From: Phytophthora quininea
Lineage: Eukaryota; Oomycota; Peronosporomycetes; Peronosporales; Peronosporaceae
NCBI GenBank assembly: GCA_011947345.1
Contig: JAAVTG010000559.1
Location: forward strand, 496,001-560,000
Direction of reading: 5' to 3'
Length of the DNA stretch: 64,000 nucleotides
This document shows positions 41,791-51,174 of the stretch, piece by piece. A model generated the notes under the pieces. The model searched no databases and was not told the origin of the DNA. It saw nothing but the letters and a program-made list of their open reading frames with translations. Position 1 is the first letter of the stretch, and each line of letters starts with the position of its first letter. The position numbers were made by a program, and so were the translations under genes.

Positions 41791-42066
41791 ACGACGCCCA
41801 AGTGCGTGTATAAGGCGAGCGAAGACGTTGTTTGAACGCTTTTCGTCGTCACAACTAGATAGAGGACTTCCGAGTCAGAGAATAGAGATTGTTGATACGC
41901 TGGAGTGTTCTTCGAGGCCAAAGCAAACATGCTGTTCATTATAACAATCGCTAATTACATGCTAGCGAACACTTGGAACAACCCGGATGAGAGAGACCGC
42001 GAGAGCTACAGCACGCCCAGACCCTTATCTACCAACAACGCGGGGGCACTCCGTAGATCTTCCAGC

Positions 42067-43648
42067 TTAGTGGTGGAACAGACGGAGGTTGGAGAAGGCC
42101 ATCGTGATGCCGAACTCCTCGCAGGCCGACTTGACATCAGAGTCGCGGGTGCTGCCACCAGGCTGGGTGATGAACTTGACGCCCAACTTGGTGGCGTGGT
42201 CAATCGAATCACGGAACGGGAAGAACGCATCCGACGCGAGGCTCACGTCGGTCAGCGTCTTGAGGAACGCGTCCTTCTCCTCAGCCGTAAGCGGCTCGGG
42301 GACAGTCTCGAACAGAGCGTTGAACGTCTCCAGCTCAGCCGGGGCCATGTCGCCTTCAATGTAGCGCACACGGGCGTTCACGCGCTCCTGGCGCTTGACG
42401 CCGCTCTTGAAGGCTAATCCCTGCACCTTGGGGTGCTGACGCAGGTGCCAGATAGCAACCTTGCGGCCAGCGAGCTTCACGCAGTCAACACGCGACTGCT
42501 GGCCAGCACCGACACCAATCATCTGGCCGTCCTTGGCGTAGCCTACCGAGTTGGACTGCGTGTACTTGAGCGTGATGGCAGCGAGGGCCAGGTCGCGCTT
42601 CTTGGCGTCCGTCAGAGGACCAGCATCCGACGTCTGCACGTCAGCCAGGTGCTTCTCGGCCGAGAAGATGACGTCGTTGCGCTTCTGAGCGAACGTGATG
42701 CCAGCAACCTCGCGGTACTCAATGTCCGGCAGAGTGAAGTTGGCGTCGGCCTCGAGCACAATGAACTTGCCGCCCTTCTTGGCCTTCAGGATCTCGAAGG
42801 CCGCCGGTTCGTAGCCAGGGGCGATGATACCGTCGCTCACCTCGCGCTTGAGGATCTTAGCGGTAGCCTCGTCCACCACGTCACTGACAGCAACAAAGTC
42901 TCCGAACGATGACAACGGGTCAGCGTTACGGGCACGCAGGTAGGCCAGCGACAGCGGGGTGAGCGTCACATTGCCGACCTCGTAGGCAGCGTGCAGACCC
43001 TGCTCAAGGTCCACAGCAACAGCAGCACCGGCGGGGCTCACGTGCTTGAATGAAGCGGCAGCAGGAAGCCCCAGGGACAGACGCAGCTCGCGCACAAGCT
43101 GGTAAGCGTTGGCCGCATCCAGCAAGTTGATGTAGCCAGGGGTGCCGTTGAGCACCGTGAAAGGCAACTTGCTGCCGACACGACTGAGGATAGCCGCCGG
43201 GTTCTGGTGCGGGTTACAGCCGTACTTGAGAGCGAACTCGTGCTTGTACACACGAGTGACCGTCGGCGCAGCGTTGCCGAGCTGGCCATTGAGCCAGGAC
43301 GAGATGGCCGAGTCGTACGACGCCGCCAGAGAGAACGCAGCCGCAGCACAGCTACGACGGAAGTCCAGCGAGGTGCTGAACGAGTCCTTGTTGGTCTCCA
43401 GCTCCTGCATGAGACGAGGGTACTGCGTGGGGCTGGAGCAAATAACCACCGCCTTGTGGTTCTTGGCCGACGAGCGCAGCATGGAAGGACCGCCAATGTC
43501 GATGTTCTCGATGCACGTGTCGAAGTCTCCGCCGTTGGCCACGGCCGCCTCGAAGGCGTAGAGGTTCAACACCACCAGGTCGATGTTCTGGATGCCGTTG
43601 GCCGCCATGTCCGCCTCGTGGTGGGCATTGCCACGTACCCCAAGCAGA

Positions 43649-43680
<32 letters not shown>

Positions 43681-43917
43681 ACGGCCGTCCATGATCTCCG
43701 GGGACCCAGTGTAGGTCGACACGTCCACGACGGGCAGCTGCGCCTCACGCAGCGCCTTGGCCGTGCCGCCCGTGGACAGCAACTCGACGCCGTGCTGCGA
43801 CAGGTACGTGGCCAGCTCCACGACGCCCGTCTTGTCCGACACGGACAGCAGCGCGCGCTTGATGGGCACCAGCGAGGCCTGCGAGCCCGTGGACACGGCG
43901 TGCAGGATGTGGCTCAT
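42067..43917 (-). CDS. ATIC: Bifunctional AICAR transformylase / IMP cyclohydrolase
   Basis: 616 residues, single exon, intact. The IMP cyclohydrolase domain (LLSVSDKTGVVELA, LLSTGGTAKALREA, DGRVKTLHPKIHGGLLG, NIDIGGPSMLRSSAKNH) is followed by the AICAR transformylase domain with LKYGCNPHQNPA, the catalytic KHVSPAGAAVAVDL (43029-43048 encode the core KHVSPAG), QSNSVGYAKDGQMIGVGAGQ, and the C-terminal PGGSTRDSDV near the stop. It performs the last two steps of de novo purine synthesis, formylating AICAR with 10-formyl-THF and closing the ring to IMP. The start ATG 43917 gives MSHILHAVSTGSQASLVPIK; an upstream in-frame extension to 44214 reads through A/T-rich DNA and is unlikely. Divergent from the second small secreted gene. 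Confidence 0.96.
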
Positions 43918-44244
43918 GGCGAGGAGGTGACGCTTGGACTGGGAGCAGAAGCAGGAATGCCGCAGCCGACATGAGCCACTGATGAACTTGCCGTAGCTTA
44001 TTGGCCGAAAAAGTAGCCAATTGTTGAACACGGCATTTTCGACTAAGTCCGAGGCAACGTTGAAGTACGATTTGACAGGCATGACTCGGCCATTTTCCAA
44101 GAAGGAACGGGGATATTCATCACGCGCCTTTCGTGTATTTACCTCCGTGGGTTTGAGTTGCAGACATGAGCTTATTCCTCGACTCGAGCTCCAGAGTTCA
44201 AGTGTCTTCTCCACTACAAGGAAACCAAGTCCAGTCCAGCAACT
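43918..44244. other. Divergent intergenic region ATIC / small secreted protein copy 2
   Basis: 327 bp shared upstream DNA for a housekeeping gene on minus and a secreted-protein gene on plus. No clear initiator motif recognised. Confidence 0.4.
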
Positions 44245-44586
44245 ATGGTCAAGCGCTCTGCTCTTGTTGCTGTGCTGACGCTCGTGGCGGTCATGAGCTG
44301 CGCCTTCGCTGCTGAAGATCCTGCGCCTGGTATGCAGGAGCAGCTCCCGCCTGGAGTGGAGATCGTCGGTGGACAGGAACCGATCCCCGGTTCAAGCACG
44401 TCCAAGGAGATGGAGCAGTTCTTCGGTCCTGGATTCGGCTATCGCCACCGCTTCCGCTTCCCGTTTGGTGGCGGCTTCCGCTATGGCTGGCGCTACCCCA
44501 TCGGCTGGTGGAACTCGTTCGGCCGTTACCGCTTCGGACCCTCGTGCATGTTTGGGCGTCCGTTCGGCGGCTTCTTCTACTGCTAG
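44245..44586 (+). CDS. Small secreted aromatic/Arg/Gly-rich protein, copy 2 (unknown family)
   Basis: 113 residues with a signal peptide (MVKRSALVAVLTLVAVMSC, then AFAAEDPAP). The layout equals copy 1 at 23708: acidic/Pro segment (MQEQLPPGVEIVGGQEPIPG), a short variable insert (SSTSKEMEQFF) longer than in copy 1, and the conserved tail RFRFPFGGGFRYGWRYPIGW ... SCMFGRPFGGFFYC. By my alignment 44 of the last 48 residues are identical, while the middle differs in length and sequence, suggesting selection on the tail. Two tail cysteines are the only ones in the mature protein. Family not recognised; no known effector motif. Confidence 0.85.
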   Translation: MVKRSALVAVLTLVAVMSCAFAAEDPAPGMQEQLPPGVEIVGGQEPIPGSSTSKEMEQFFGPGFGYRHRFRFPFGGGFRYGWRYPIGWWNSFGRYRFGPSCMFGRPFGGFFYC

Positions 44587-45320
44587 GCAGCAAGTATGCA
44601 GTCGCAGGACGAATGCGGCTTTTTCTGTTGCTAACTGCTGACCCAGAGCCAGCACGCCACCGCAGAACGAATGCGGCATCTTGGGTTCCATCCTTAGTAG
44701 CGTGTGAAGGCCTTCGTTAATTTCTCTTCTGAATAACAAGCTGCTTGATAGCTTTACTTACTTGTAGAAGTGTACTTTCATTTACACTTGAATCCCCAAA
44801 TCATTGTTGATGATGCCCAGGATTCCAGACTGATCTCACGATGATGCTGGTCGTCTCGTTATTGAACTATAGAAGCCAGAAGACAGCGAACAAAGAGGTT
44901 TGATATACCTTGCGTTCCATCGTCTTTCAGTGATCAATTGTACTTGTTCTCAATAACACTGGGATAGTCGCGATGATTATCAACTCCAAGACAGTTAGAA
45001 GGTACTAGCTGGAAAAAATCTCACTGACCATCCTCACCGTCTTACTTCATTGGAGGATTAGCTGGATTGGCGTCATGGAGAGTTTCCGTCAGATACTTCA
45101 GCAATGTCAACTACCTTAGATCGACTCCGTGGATGAAAAGCCCCTATCAGGGCTACCCACGCGCCTCTGTGCTTCACCAAGTATTCTTGCAATCGGAGAT
45201 TGCTGCCATTGATTTCAGCATCGACAAATCACCACCGCTTTCACATTTATTTCCGCGGTCGCAGCGGCCCCACTACCGATACTTAAATGTCAGCCATTTC
45301 AAGTGAATCTGGTGCAGCAA
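44587..45320. other. Intergenic region between convergent genes
   Basis: About 730 bp. Small open frames (for example 45067-45306 on plus) have no features. No tRNA, repeat or element recognised. Confidence 0.45.
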
Positions 45321-47300
45321 CTAGGTTACCATTGGCCTCCACGTTGATTGCATCCGAGTTAGATGTGGTCGACGTGTTTTCCGCAGTATGGGGTTACTTG
45401 GTAGGAATGGACCCCGATGGCGAGAACGATCGCCATTCACGGTGAAAAAGTGGCGCAACCAACTTGTCTCCAAAATCTGAGCGGTATTACCGTCTACGGG
45501 AACGTATTTACCTTTCTGGAAACTAAAATCGTCGTCCAGTGTGAACGACGACATCGAGTCTTTACCCGCCATTCTCTCCTGGACGCCTTTGAAAACTGCT
45601 GTCTGTCCGTAGTCCTCACGAGGCTCTTCTGCATCCTGAAGCCGAAATAAATGAAATGTAGCCCAACGGAAGCGAACCTCGCAAGTCTCTGCTATGGATG
45701 GGAGCAATGATGCAACAGCAGCGCCAATCGCTTCATCTTCGGCTTTGGTGCAGCTAATGCTCCGGATATCAACATCACTACTAAGGGTTCGAAACAGACG
45801 CCGTAGATCACCGACGTAAGGCGCACCGAGCAGTAGTTGCTGCTTCAATTGCTTCGTGCCAACAGCTCCAGAAGACTCAGTTGCTGCAGCAGTACGCGCT
45901 TCTTCACTTTCAGAGCCTGATAATCGTCGAGAGCACACCAATTCTGTCAAGCGTAACTCACCGCCAACCTTGAGCAAGCTGTAGGCCAGCTCCAGGACTG
46001 CACTTTTACCCGAGGGGAACTCTAACGACTGGATCGAGCAGTTGCAGATGACCATATCGACCTGACCTTGGATACTCTGCAAGCGCCTTTCATCTGATGA
46101 ATTCCGCGGTGTAGCGCACGATACACCGCTAAATTCTCCTACGATAAACCGCATATTTACAAGCGGCAAACCAAGCGTGACAAGGCAGTAATTCTCGGCA
46201 GCTTGCTCGGCCGCCCACACGTTTGCGCGGTTTCCTTCCACACATGTCACGAATCCGCTGGCGCCAACCAATGCTGCTGCTAAGAACGCCTTCACAACGC
46301 TATCGAAGCCCACAACAGCTACGTGCAAACCGGTTATACCCTCAGCCAGGTCCCTATCCATAGCTGAAGCTTGGCAAGAACATGACAGTGCACGAATACG
46401 CTCTGGGACCTTCCTTAAAATACTGTTAGTAAGTGGAGAGCTCTTCGTCAGTTCTGCTGGATTCCATTGAGCGGAGCATTGTGCAGCTCGAGCTGAGGTT
46501 ACCACAATACTGCTTAAGTCCACAGGTACCGTTTCTCGGGTAGATGCGCTTTCAGTCACAATGGTGGCATGTGCAGCGATGTGGTAATGTGCTATCTCTT
46601 CAGTCTGCGTTGAGTTCGTAGTATCCATTAGGCTTTCACTCCACGCTCCCGTCGTTGTATCCGTCGTGACTACTTCCAGTGGCTGGTACATCTTTGCGTT
46701 GTTATCAGTTCTCCGCATCCGGATGCCGTTACGGTGCTTGAATCTCGCCAGCCAGCCAACTGACAGCACCAGCTCCTTGTCCGAGATGCCGTGCACTTGT
46801 TTGAGGCGCTGAGCTTCTTCCAGGATCATCGCCTCAGTCAACGGTCGACTGTGTTGCTCGCCACTCGGCACTGCATTGATATCAACAGAACCAGCACTGC
46901 TACTTCCATCAGCATCTACCACAGTTCCTTTGTCTTTCAGATAAGTGTCAATGAACTTGACCAAGTCCGTCTCCAGCGCTGGGAACAGCGGCCGCCTGCG
47001 TCGCTTCATGTTAGTGTTGCGAGGCGCCTCTCCGCCTTCTTGTTCGCCGCGCAGCAGCTTCCAGTCCATCGACAGGATCTTGGACAGCGTCGAGCGGCCG
47101 CAGTTCCAGCCGAAGCGAGAGGCCACCTCTTGGCGTAGGAGCTCCTGGGACGGCACCATCGAGCCTCTGGCCTTGCTCTCGGTCACCTTCTGCTCGCAGA
47201 AGCTCTTGACGATCGCCTTCTCACGTAGAGACAGCGTGTTGCGCGACAGCTTGCGCTTGTTGGCCGTCGGAGCAGCATCGGCGCGCTCGGTGTCTGTCAT
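45321..47300 (-). CDS. CENP-B/Tc5-type DNA-binding domain fused to AS3MT-like methyltransferase fold
   Basis: An uninterrupted 659-residue frame. Residues about 20-86 form a first helix-turn-helix (SLREKAIVKSFCEQ to RFGWNCGRSTLSKIL), and 106-195 a CENP-B/Tc5-type second one (ALETDLVKFIDTYLKD, ISDKELVLSVGWLARFKHRN). After a Ser/Thr-rich linker, residues about 325-622 resemble arsenite methyltransferase: VDMVICNCSIQSLEFPSGKS, SLLKVGGELRLTELVCSRRL, FRWATFHLFRLQD and the distinctive end DDDFSFQKGKYVPVDGNTAQ. The SAM-binding motif I is degenerate (HVAVVGFDSVV instead of DLGCGSG), and the catalytic Cys expected before the GALY segment is Leu (LLLGAPYV). DNA binding is likely; methyl transfer is doubtful. 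It starts 98 bp downstream of the NTH1 stop. An upstream in-frame extension to 47477 overlaps NTH1 and is not used. Confidence 0.8.
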   Translation of the reverse strand: MTDTERADAAPTANKRKLSRNTLSLREKAIVKSFCEQKVTESKARGSMVPSQELLRQEVASRFGWNCGRSTLSKILSMDWKLLRGEQEGGEAPRNTNMKRRRRPLFPALETDLVKFIDTYLKDKGTVVDADGSSSAGSVDINAVPSGEQHSRPLTEAMILEEAQRLKQVHGISDKELVLSVGWLARFKHRNGIRMRRTDNNAKMYQPLEVVTTDTTTGAWSESLMDTTNSTQTEEIAHYHIAAHATIVTESASTRETVPVDLSSIVVTSARAAQCSAQWNPAELTKSSPLTNSILRKVPERIRALSCSCQASAMDRDLAEGITGLHVAVVGFDSVVKAFLAAALVGASGFVTCVEGNRANVWAAEQAAENYCLVTLGLPLVNMRFIVGEFSGVSCATPRNSSDERRLQSIQGQVDMVICNCSIQSLEFPSGKSAVLELAYSLLKVGGELRLTELVCSRRLSGSESEEARTAAATESSGAVGTKQLKQQLLLGAPYVGDLRRLFRTLSSDVDIRSISCTKAEDEAIGAAVASLLPSIAETCEVRFRWATFHLFRLQDAEEPREDYGQTAVFKGVQERMAGKDSMSSFTLDDDFSFQKGKYVPVDGNTAQILETSWLRHFFTVNGDRSRHRGPFLPSNPILRKTRRPHLTRMQSTWRPMVT

Positions 47301-47398
47301 TTGGCTGGGAAGTGAATGGTTCTTGTAGAGGGAGAATGAGGTGGGGAAAATACAGTGTTGAAAAGTGGACAGTCTAAAAAGTGTCCTCATTCGTAAAA

Positions 47399-48681
47399 CT
47401 AAATAGCTGAGCTGTTTGCAGATGGACAGATACCGCGGATCTTGCACTCGCTGCACTTGGGCCCGCGAGGAAGGCAAATGGTTTGGCCAAACCCAACGAG
47501 CAGCGGGTTGATCGGGCCCCAGTGTTCCTTGGGCAGCCAGTCCTCGAGCTCCTGAAGACCGAGACGTCAGCGGAAGCTGCTATAGATTGAGTAGAACTGT
47601 GTAAGCACACGTACCGCTCGGGTCTTCTCCGGGTCTTGCGACTTGGGGTTGTTCTTGTTCCAGGTCTTCACCCACTTGAGGCGGTTGGCGATGCGGTGCA
47701 CGTGCGTATCCACACAGATGCCAACGGTGCTGCAGAATTGGCATAACAATTAGTTCAATGCAACACTAAAGCTCTGAATGTAGCGCTCACGTACTTATCC
47801 CAGGCACAGTTCATGACCAACGTCGCCATCTTTGGACCAACACCTGGCAGCGCGATGAGTCCCTCGTACGTGTTCGGGATCTCGACGACGTCGGCACCAT
47901 CAGCTTGCTTTGTCAAGATCTCAACAGTCTGCTTGATGTACTTGGCCTTGTGGTTGAAGAAACCTACAGGTCGGATCAGCAACGCCAGCTCCTGTTGATC
48001 GATCTCCAGCATGGACTGCACAGTCAAACCTACAGCAGTAGCGGACCAACGAAAACAAACGTAAGAACCACTTTAACAATTCCCATTGAAGCAGTGTTCC
48101 CTACCGTGCTTGATGAGCCGCCCCATAGCCGCAGCGTTCACAGGGTCCTTGGTCTGACTGCTCATCATCGCAGCGATCAACACGTGGAAGCGGCGTACAT
48201 GAGGAGGAAATTCTTCGTCGTAGAAGACCTACCAGCCAAATATCAACGCCCCACTTAGCTAACCCCATCCAGCAGTTCGTGTTTTTTATCGACCTACCTC
48301 GCACCCATACTTGTCCACCTCGGCGTCCTTGTTGGCTCGCATCTCCTCGATCCCTTGCAGCAGCTCCTTCCAGCCCTTGGGTTCTTGTCTAGGCACGCGT
48401 TCCTTCGTTTTCTTGGCCTTTTTCTTAGTTTTAGTAGGCTTCTCTTCCTCTTGCTCCACTTTCTCTCGCTTGACGCCGACAATTTCATCGCGCTTGACTT
48501 CGCCTTTGACTGCGCGGCGAGACCTCCGGGGCGTCTCGATCTTCACCTGCACCGTCTTCTCTAGACTTTCATCGTCTTCGACAGGTCCTCTACTGCGCAG
48601 ACGCATCCTGCCGAGTCTGGAAGCGGTGGGGTCGGAGCAGCAACAAGCGGAAGCTCTCAAAGCTGATCGAGCGATGAGCAT
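47399..48681 (-). CDS. NTH1: Endonuclease III homolog, bifunctional DNA glycosylase/AP lyase
   Basis: Five exons (48681-48298, 48228-48105, 48029-47795, 47729-47615, 47551-47399) sum to 1011 nt, 336 residues, intact. The helix-hairpin-helix [17 protein letters not shown] has the catalytic Lys, and [16 protein letters not shown] the catalytic Asp. The iron-sulfur cluster loop C-x6-C-x2-C-x5-C is present ([17 protein letters not shown]). [16 protein letters not shown] is the conserved minor-groove-reading helix. The N-terminus ([15 protein letters not shown]) may target mitochondria, followed by a basic KR-rich segment suggestive of nuclear import, as in human NTHL1, which serves both compartments. 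NTH removes oxidised pyrimidines in base excision repair. Divergent from TFB5. Confidence 0.93.
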
Positions 48682-48914
48682 CGAACGCACCACAACACTC
48701 CGAGTTAGCGGTCTCTAAAGGCATATTTACTAATTCGTTTCTGGTAGACATTGACTCTGTCGAGTGGTTGTCCATGGGGTTTTCTGTTTTAAGGTGTATC
48801 CATCAAAATGGATACAGGAATTAGCTCGTCAAAACTACGATTTGCGTTTTAACCAATGCCTGATCATCAGACCCTTCACTTTTTGCATTCGGCCTTTTGG
48901 CATACGGCAGACGG
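48682..48914. promoter_or_regulatory. Divergent promoter region NTH1 / TFB5
   Basis: 233 bp between two divergent DNA-repair gene starts. No core motif assigned. Short frames inside it are not convincing. Confidence 0.4.
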
Positions 48915-49259
48915 ATGCCGACTGCGAACAAGGGCGTGCTGGTCAAATGGTGCGCTGCTAGGCCCTTGCGCCCGCCCTCTTTGTTGTTGACATACTGACT
49001 GCCGTGTCTGCAGCGACCCAGCGACGAAGCAGTACTTGCTGCATCTGAACGAGACGGCGGTGCAGGTGGGTACCCCTCGGGTGCTAATAGCTGATGAGTT
49101 TTGACGGAGGATTCCTATTTGCTGCAGCAACGCTTTGTGATTGAAGACCTGGACGACACGCACCTATTTATTGTGCCCGACCCGAAGGTCATCGCCTTCA
49201 TCGAGAAGAAGATGGACGAGTGGAATGAGAAGAACACGTACCAGCCTCCCACAGGATAA
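48915..49259 (+). CDS. GTF2H5: TFIIH subunit TFB5/GTF2H5 (TTDA)
   Basis: Three small exons (48915-48949, 49014-49065, 49128-49259) sum to 219 nt, 72 residues, equal to the human protein within one residue. MPTANKGVLVKCDPATKQYL and FVIEDLDDTHLFIVPDPKVI match the family closely. TFB5 stabilises TFIIH and stimulates the XPB ATPase during nucleotide excision repair. It was missed by simple ORF length criteria because the exons are short. Transcribed divergently from NTH1 and converging on HutI. Confidence 0.92.
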
Positions 49260-49441
49260 GCTACCTTCGTATTGGCAAAGTGGGGGTTCGAGAGCGTCAA
49301 CAGTGAGGACAGGACTCGATAGCACGCTCATAGAGACAGTAATGGCTGTGGTCTCCAGGGTTTTGGATTGTTATATTGGATCAAGACAAAAATGAGCCGC
49401 TCTTCTTCTACAAGTACGTGACGTGATTCCACTTCTGCTGA

Positions 49442-50739
49442 CTAGTTTGCAGGGAAGAAGACGCCCTTCTTGACGACGTGCTCGATAGGAGGGTCGCCCA
49501 TTTCGTAGATGATCTGCTCCCATTGGGACGCGCAGGAGCACCAGGTCACCCTGCTTGCCGACTTCCAGACTGCCATGCGAAGCAGATCGGTTGATCGAAG
49601 CGGCGGCGTTGATGGTGGCGCCCACGAGAGCTTCCTTCATGGTCATGCCGAACTGCACGCAGGCCATGTTCATAGTGAGCGCCATCGACAGACAGTGCGC
49701 GTTCGGGTTGTAGTCACTGCCGAGAGCTACGGGCACACCAGCGGCGATCATATCGCGAGCCGGAGGGTTAGGCAGCTTGAGGATGAACTTGGTCGTGGGC
49801 AGCAAAACTGCGAACACGGGCTCCGGTTTGTTGGAGGCCATGGCCTGGAGGTCTTCAGCAGTCAGCATTTCGCAGTGCGAGATGGCACGCGCATTGAGAT
49901 CCGCAGCGATGGCTCCCGAGCGCATGGGGTGCATCTCGTCTCCATGGAAGTTGATCTGCAGTCCAGCCTTCTTGCCAGCCTCCAGGATGCGACGAGTCTT
50001 CGTGCTCGAACACTCCTTTCTCACAGAAGACGTCGATGAACTCGGGCGAGATCGTGCCGTCCTTCTTGGCCTGCACGAGTGCAGGGATCTGTTTGCTCAC
50101 GATATCCTCCGTCGCTGCCGACGCCGTCATTCCATCGGGAACCGAGTGGCCACCGAGGTAGTTGGACACGATCTCCACCGGGTGAGCGTCATCGCCAGTC
50201 GATGCAGCATGCAGCACACGCAGCATCTTGAGCTCCGTGTCCGTCTCCAAACCGTAGCCGCTCTTGGCCTCGATGAGGGTGGTGCCGCAGCGCAGCATGC
50301 GGTCCAATCTGGCACGCAGCAGCGTCGCCAGCTCTGCCTCCGAGCTCTTCTTGGTGGCGCGCACTGTGTTGTTGATACCGCCGCCGTTCTCGTGCACTTC
50401 CATGTACGTAGCTCCAGCCAGCTTCATGGCGAACTCATTGACACGGTTGCCGCTCCACACCGGGTGCGTGTGGGCGTCCACGAAGCCAGGCAGCACCACC
50501 AGCTCGCGACCGTCTACATCCTTCTCGAAGGTCACCGGCTGCGGTTGTTGCTGCAGCCACGCGTCCACGTCGGCCGCAGGACCCACGGACGCGATCTTGC
50601 CGGTGTTGTCGATGACCAGCGATGCGTTCTCGAGCACCGCCAGCTCCTTCTGCGCCGCTCCAGCCTTGAAGAGCTCGCCGTTGCAGCAAACCTGAACGAT
50701 CTGGCGCGCATTGGCAATGCGAAGACGGAAGGAACTCAT
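49442..50739 (-). CDS. hutI: Imidazolonepropionase (HutI/AMDHD1); two frameshifts
   Basis: From ATG 50739. Metal-binding and catalytic blocks of the amidohydrolase fold are present: FVDAHTHPVWSGNR, the NFHGDE segment, and ALGSDYNPNAHC. HutI-specific sequence includes GGGINNTVRATK, TLIEAKSGYGL, SNYLGGHSVPDG and the end MGDPPIEHVVKKGVFF. It hydrolyses 4-imidazolone-5-propanoate to N-formimidoyl-L-glutamate, the third step of histidine catabolism. The frame slips at about 50005 (EH-E to TRRILEAGKK) and at about 49523 (near the C-terminus). Both fit one extra base, giving 431 residues, close to human AMDHD1. Divergent from HutF-M20. Confidence 0.9.
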
Positions 50740-51174
50740 TGGCAGCGGCGGGTGGATGGCGGCGAGGAAGGAATCGACGAATGCAACGGATTTGATGCAG
50801 CAGAACCCCATCGCAGTGCAAGTTGCCGTGGCCCTTTCTGTGCACATTGGTCGCGACCAAACATTGTCTACTATCAGTATACAAATAACAAGCACTTAGT
50901 TGTTTCCAGTGCAAATGGCTGCTCATCCTATTTAGTACTGATTACAGTTAGTCATTGACATCCCTCTTTACATGAATATCCTGTCAGTAACAATTCCTAT
51001 TTACTGTATATAGTTACTCTATTGCATAAATATGGATTATTATAATGGTAACCTCTGAAATTCACTGCTTAACGCGTTGCATTCACTTCAGCAGGTTCAA
51101 CTGCAGCAAGTTGCCTTGGCTGCAGCCAGCGCTGCCAGCGCCGCCGGCGTCACGCCACTCGCGCTTTCGCCTCC
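50740..51174. promoter_or_regulatory. Divergent intergenic region HutI / HutF-M20
   Basis: 435 bp A/T-rich DNA between two histidine-degradation genes, the natural place for shared control. GCATTCACTTC near 51079, about 95 bp before the HutF ATG, is a weak initiator candidate. Confidence 0.4.

Noticed and set aside
43207..43974. 255-codon open frame on plus strand
   Set aside because: Antisense shadow of ATIC, which is complete on the minus strand.
49777..50958. 393-codon open frame on plus strand
   Set aside because: Antisense to HutI, no domain, opened by codon bias of the real gene.
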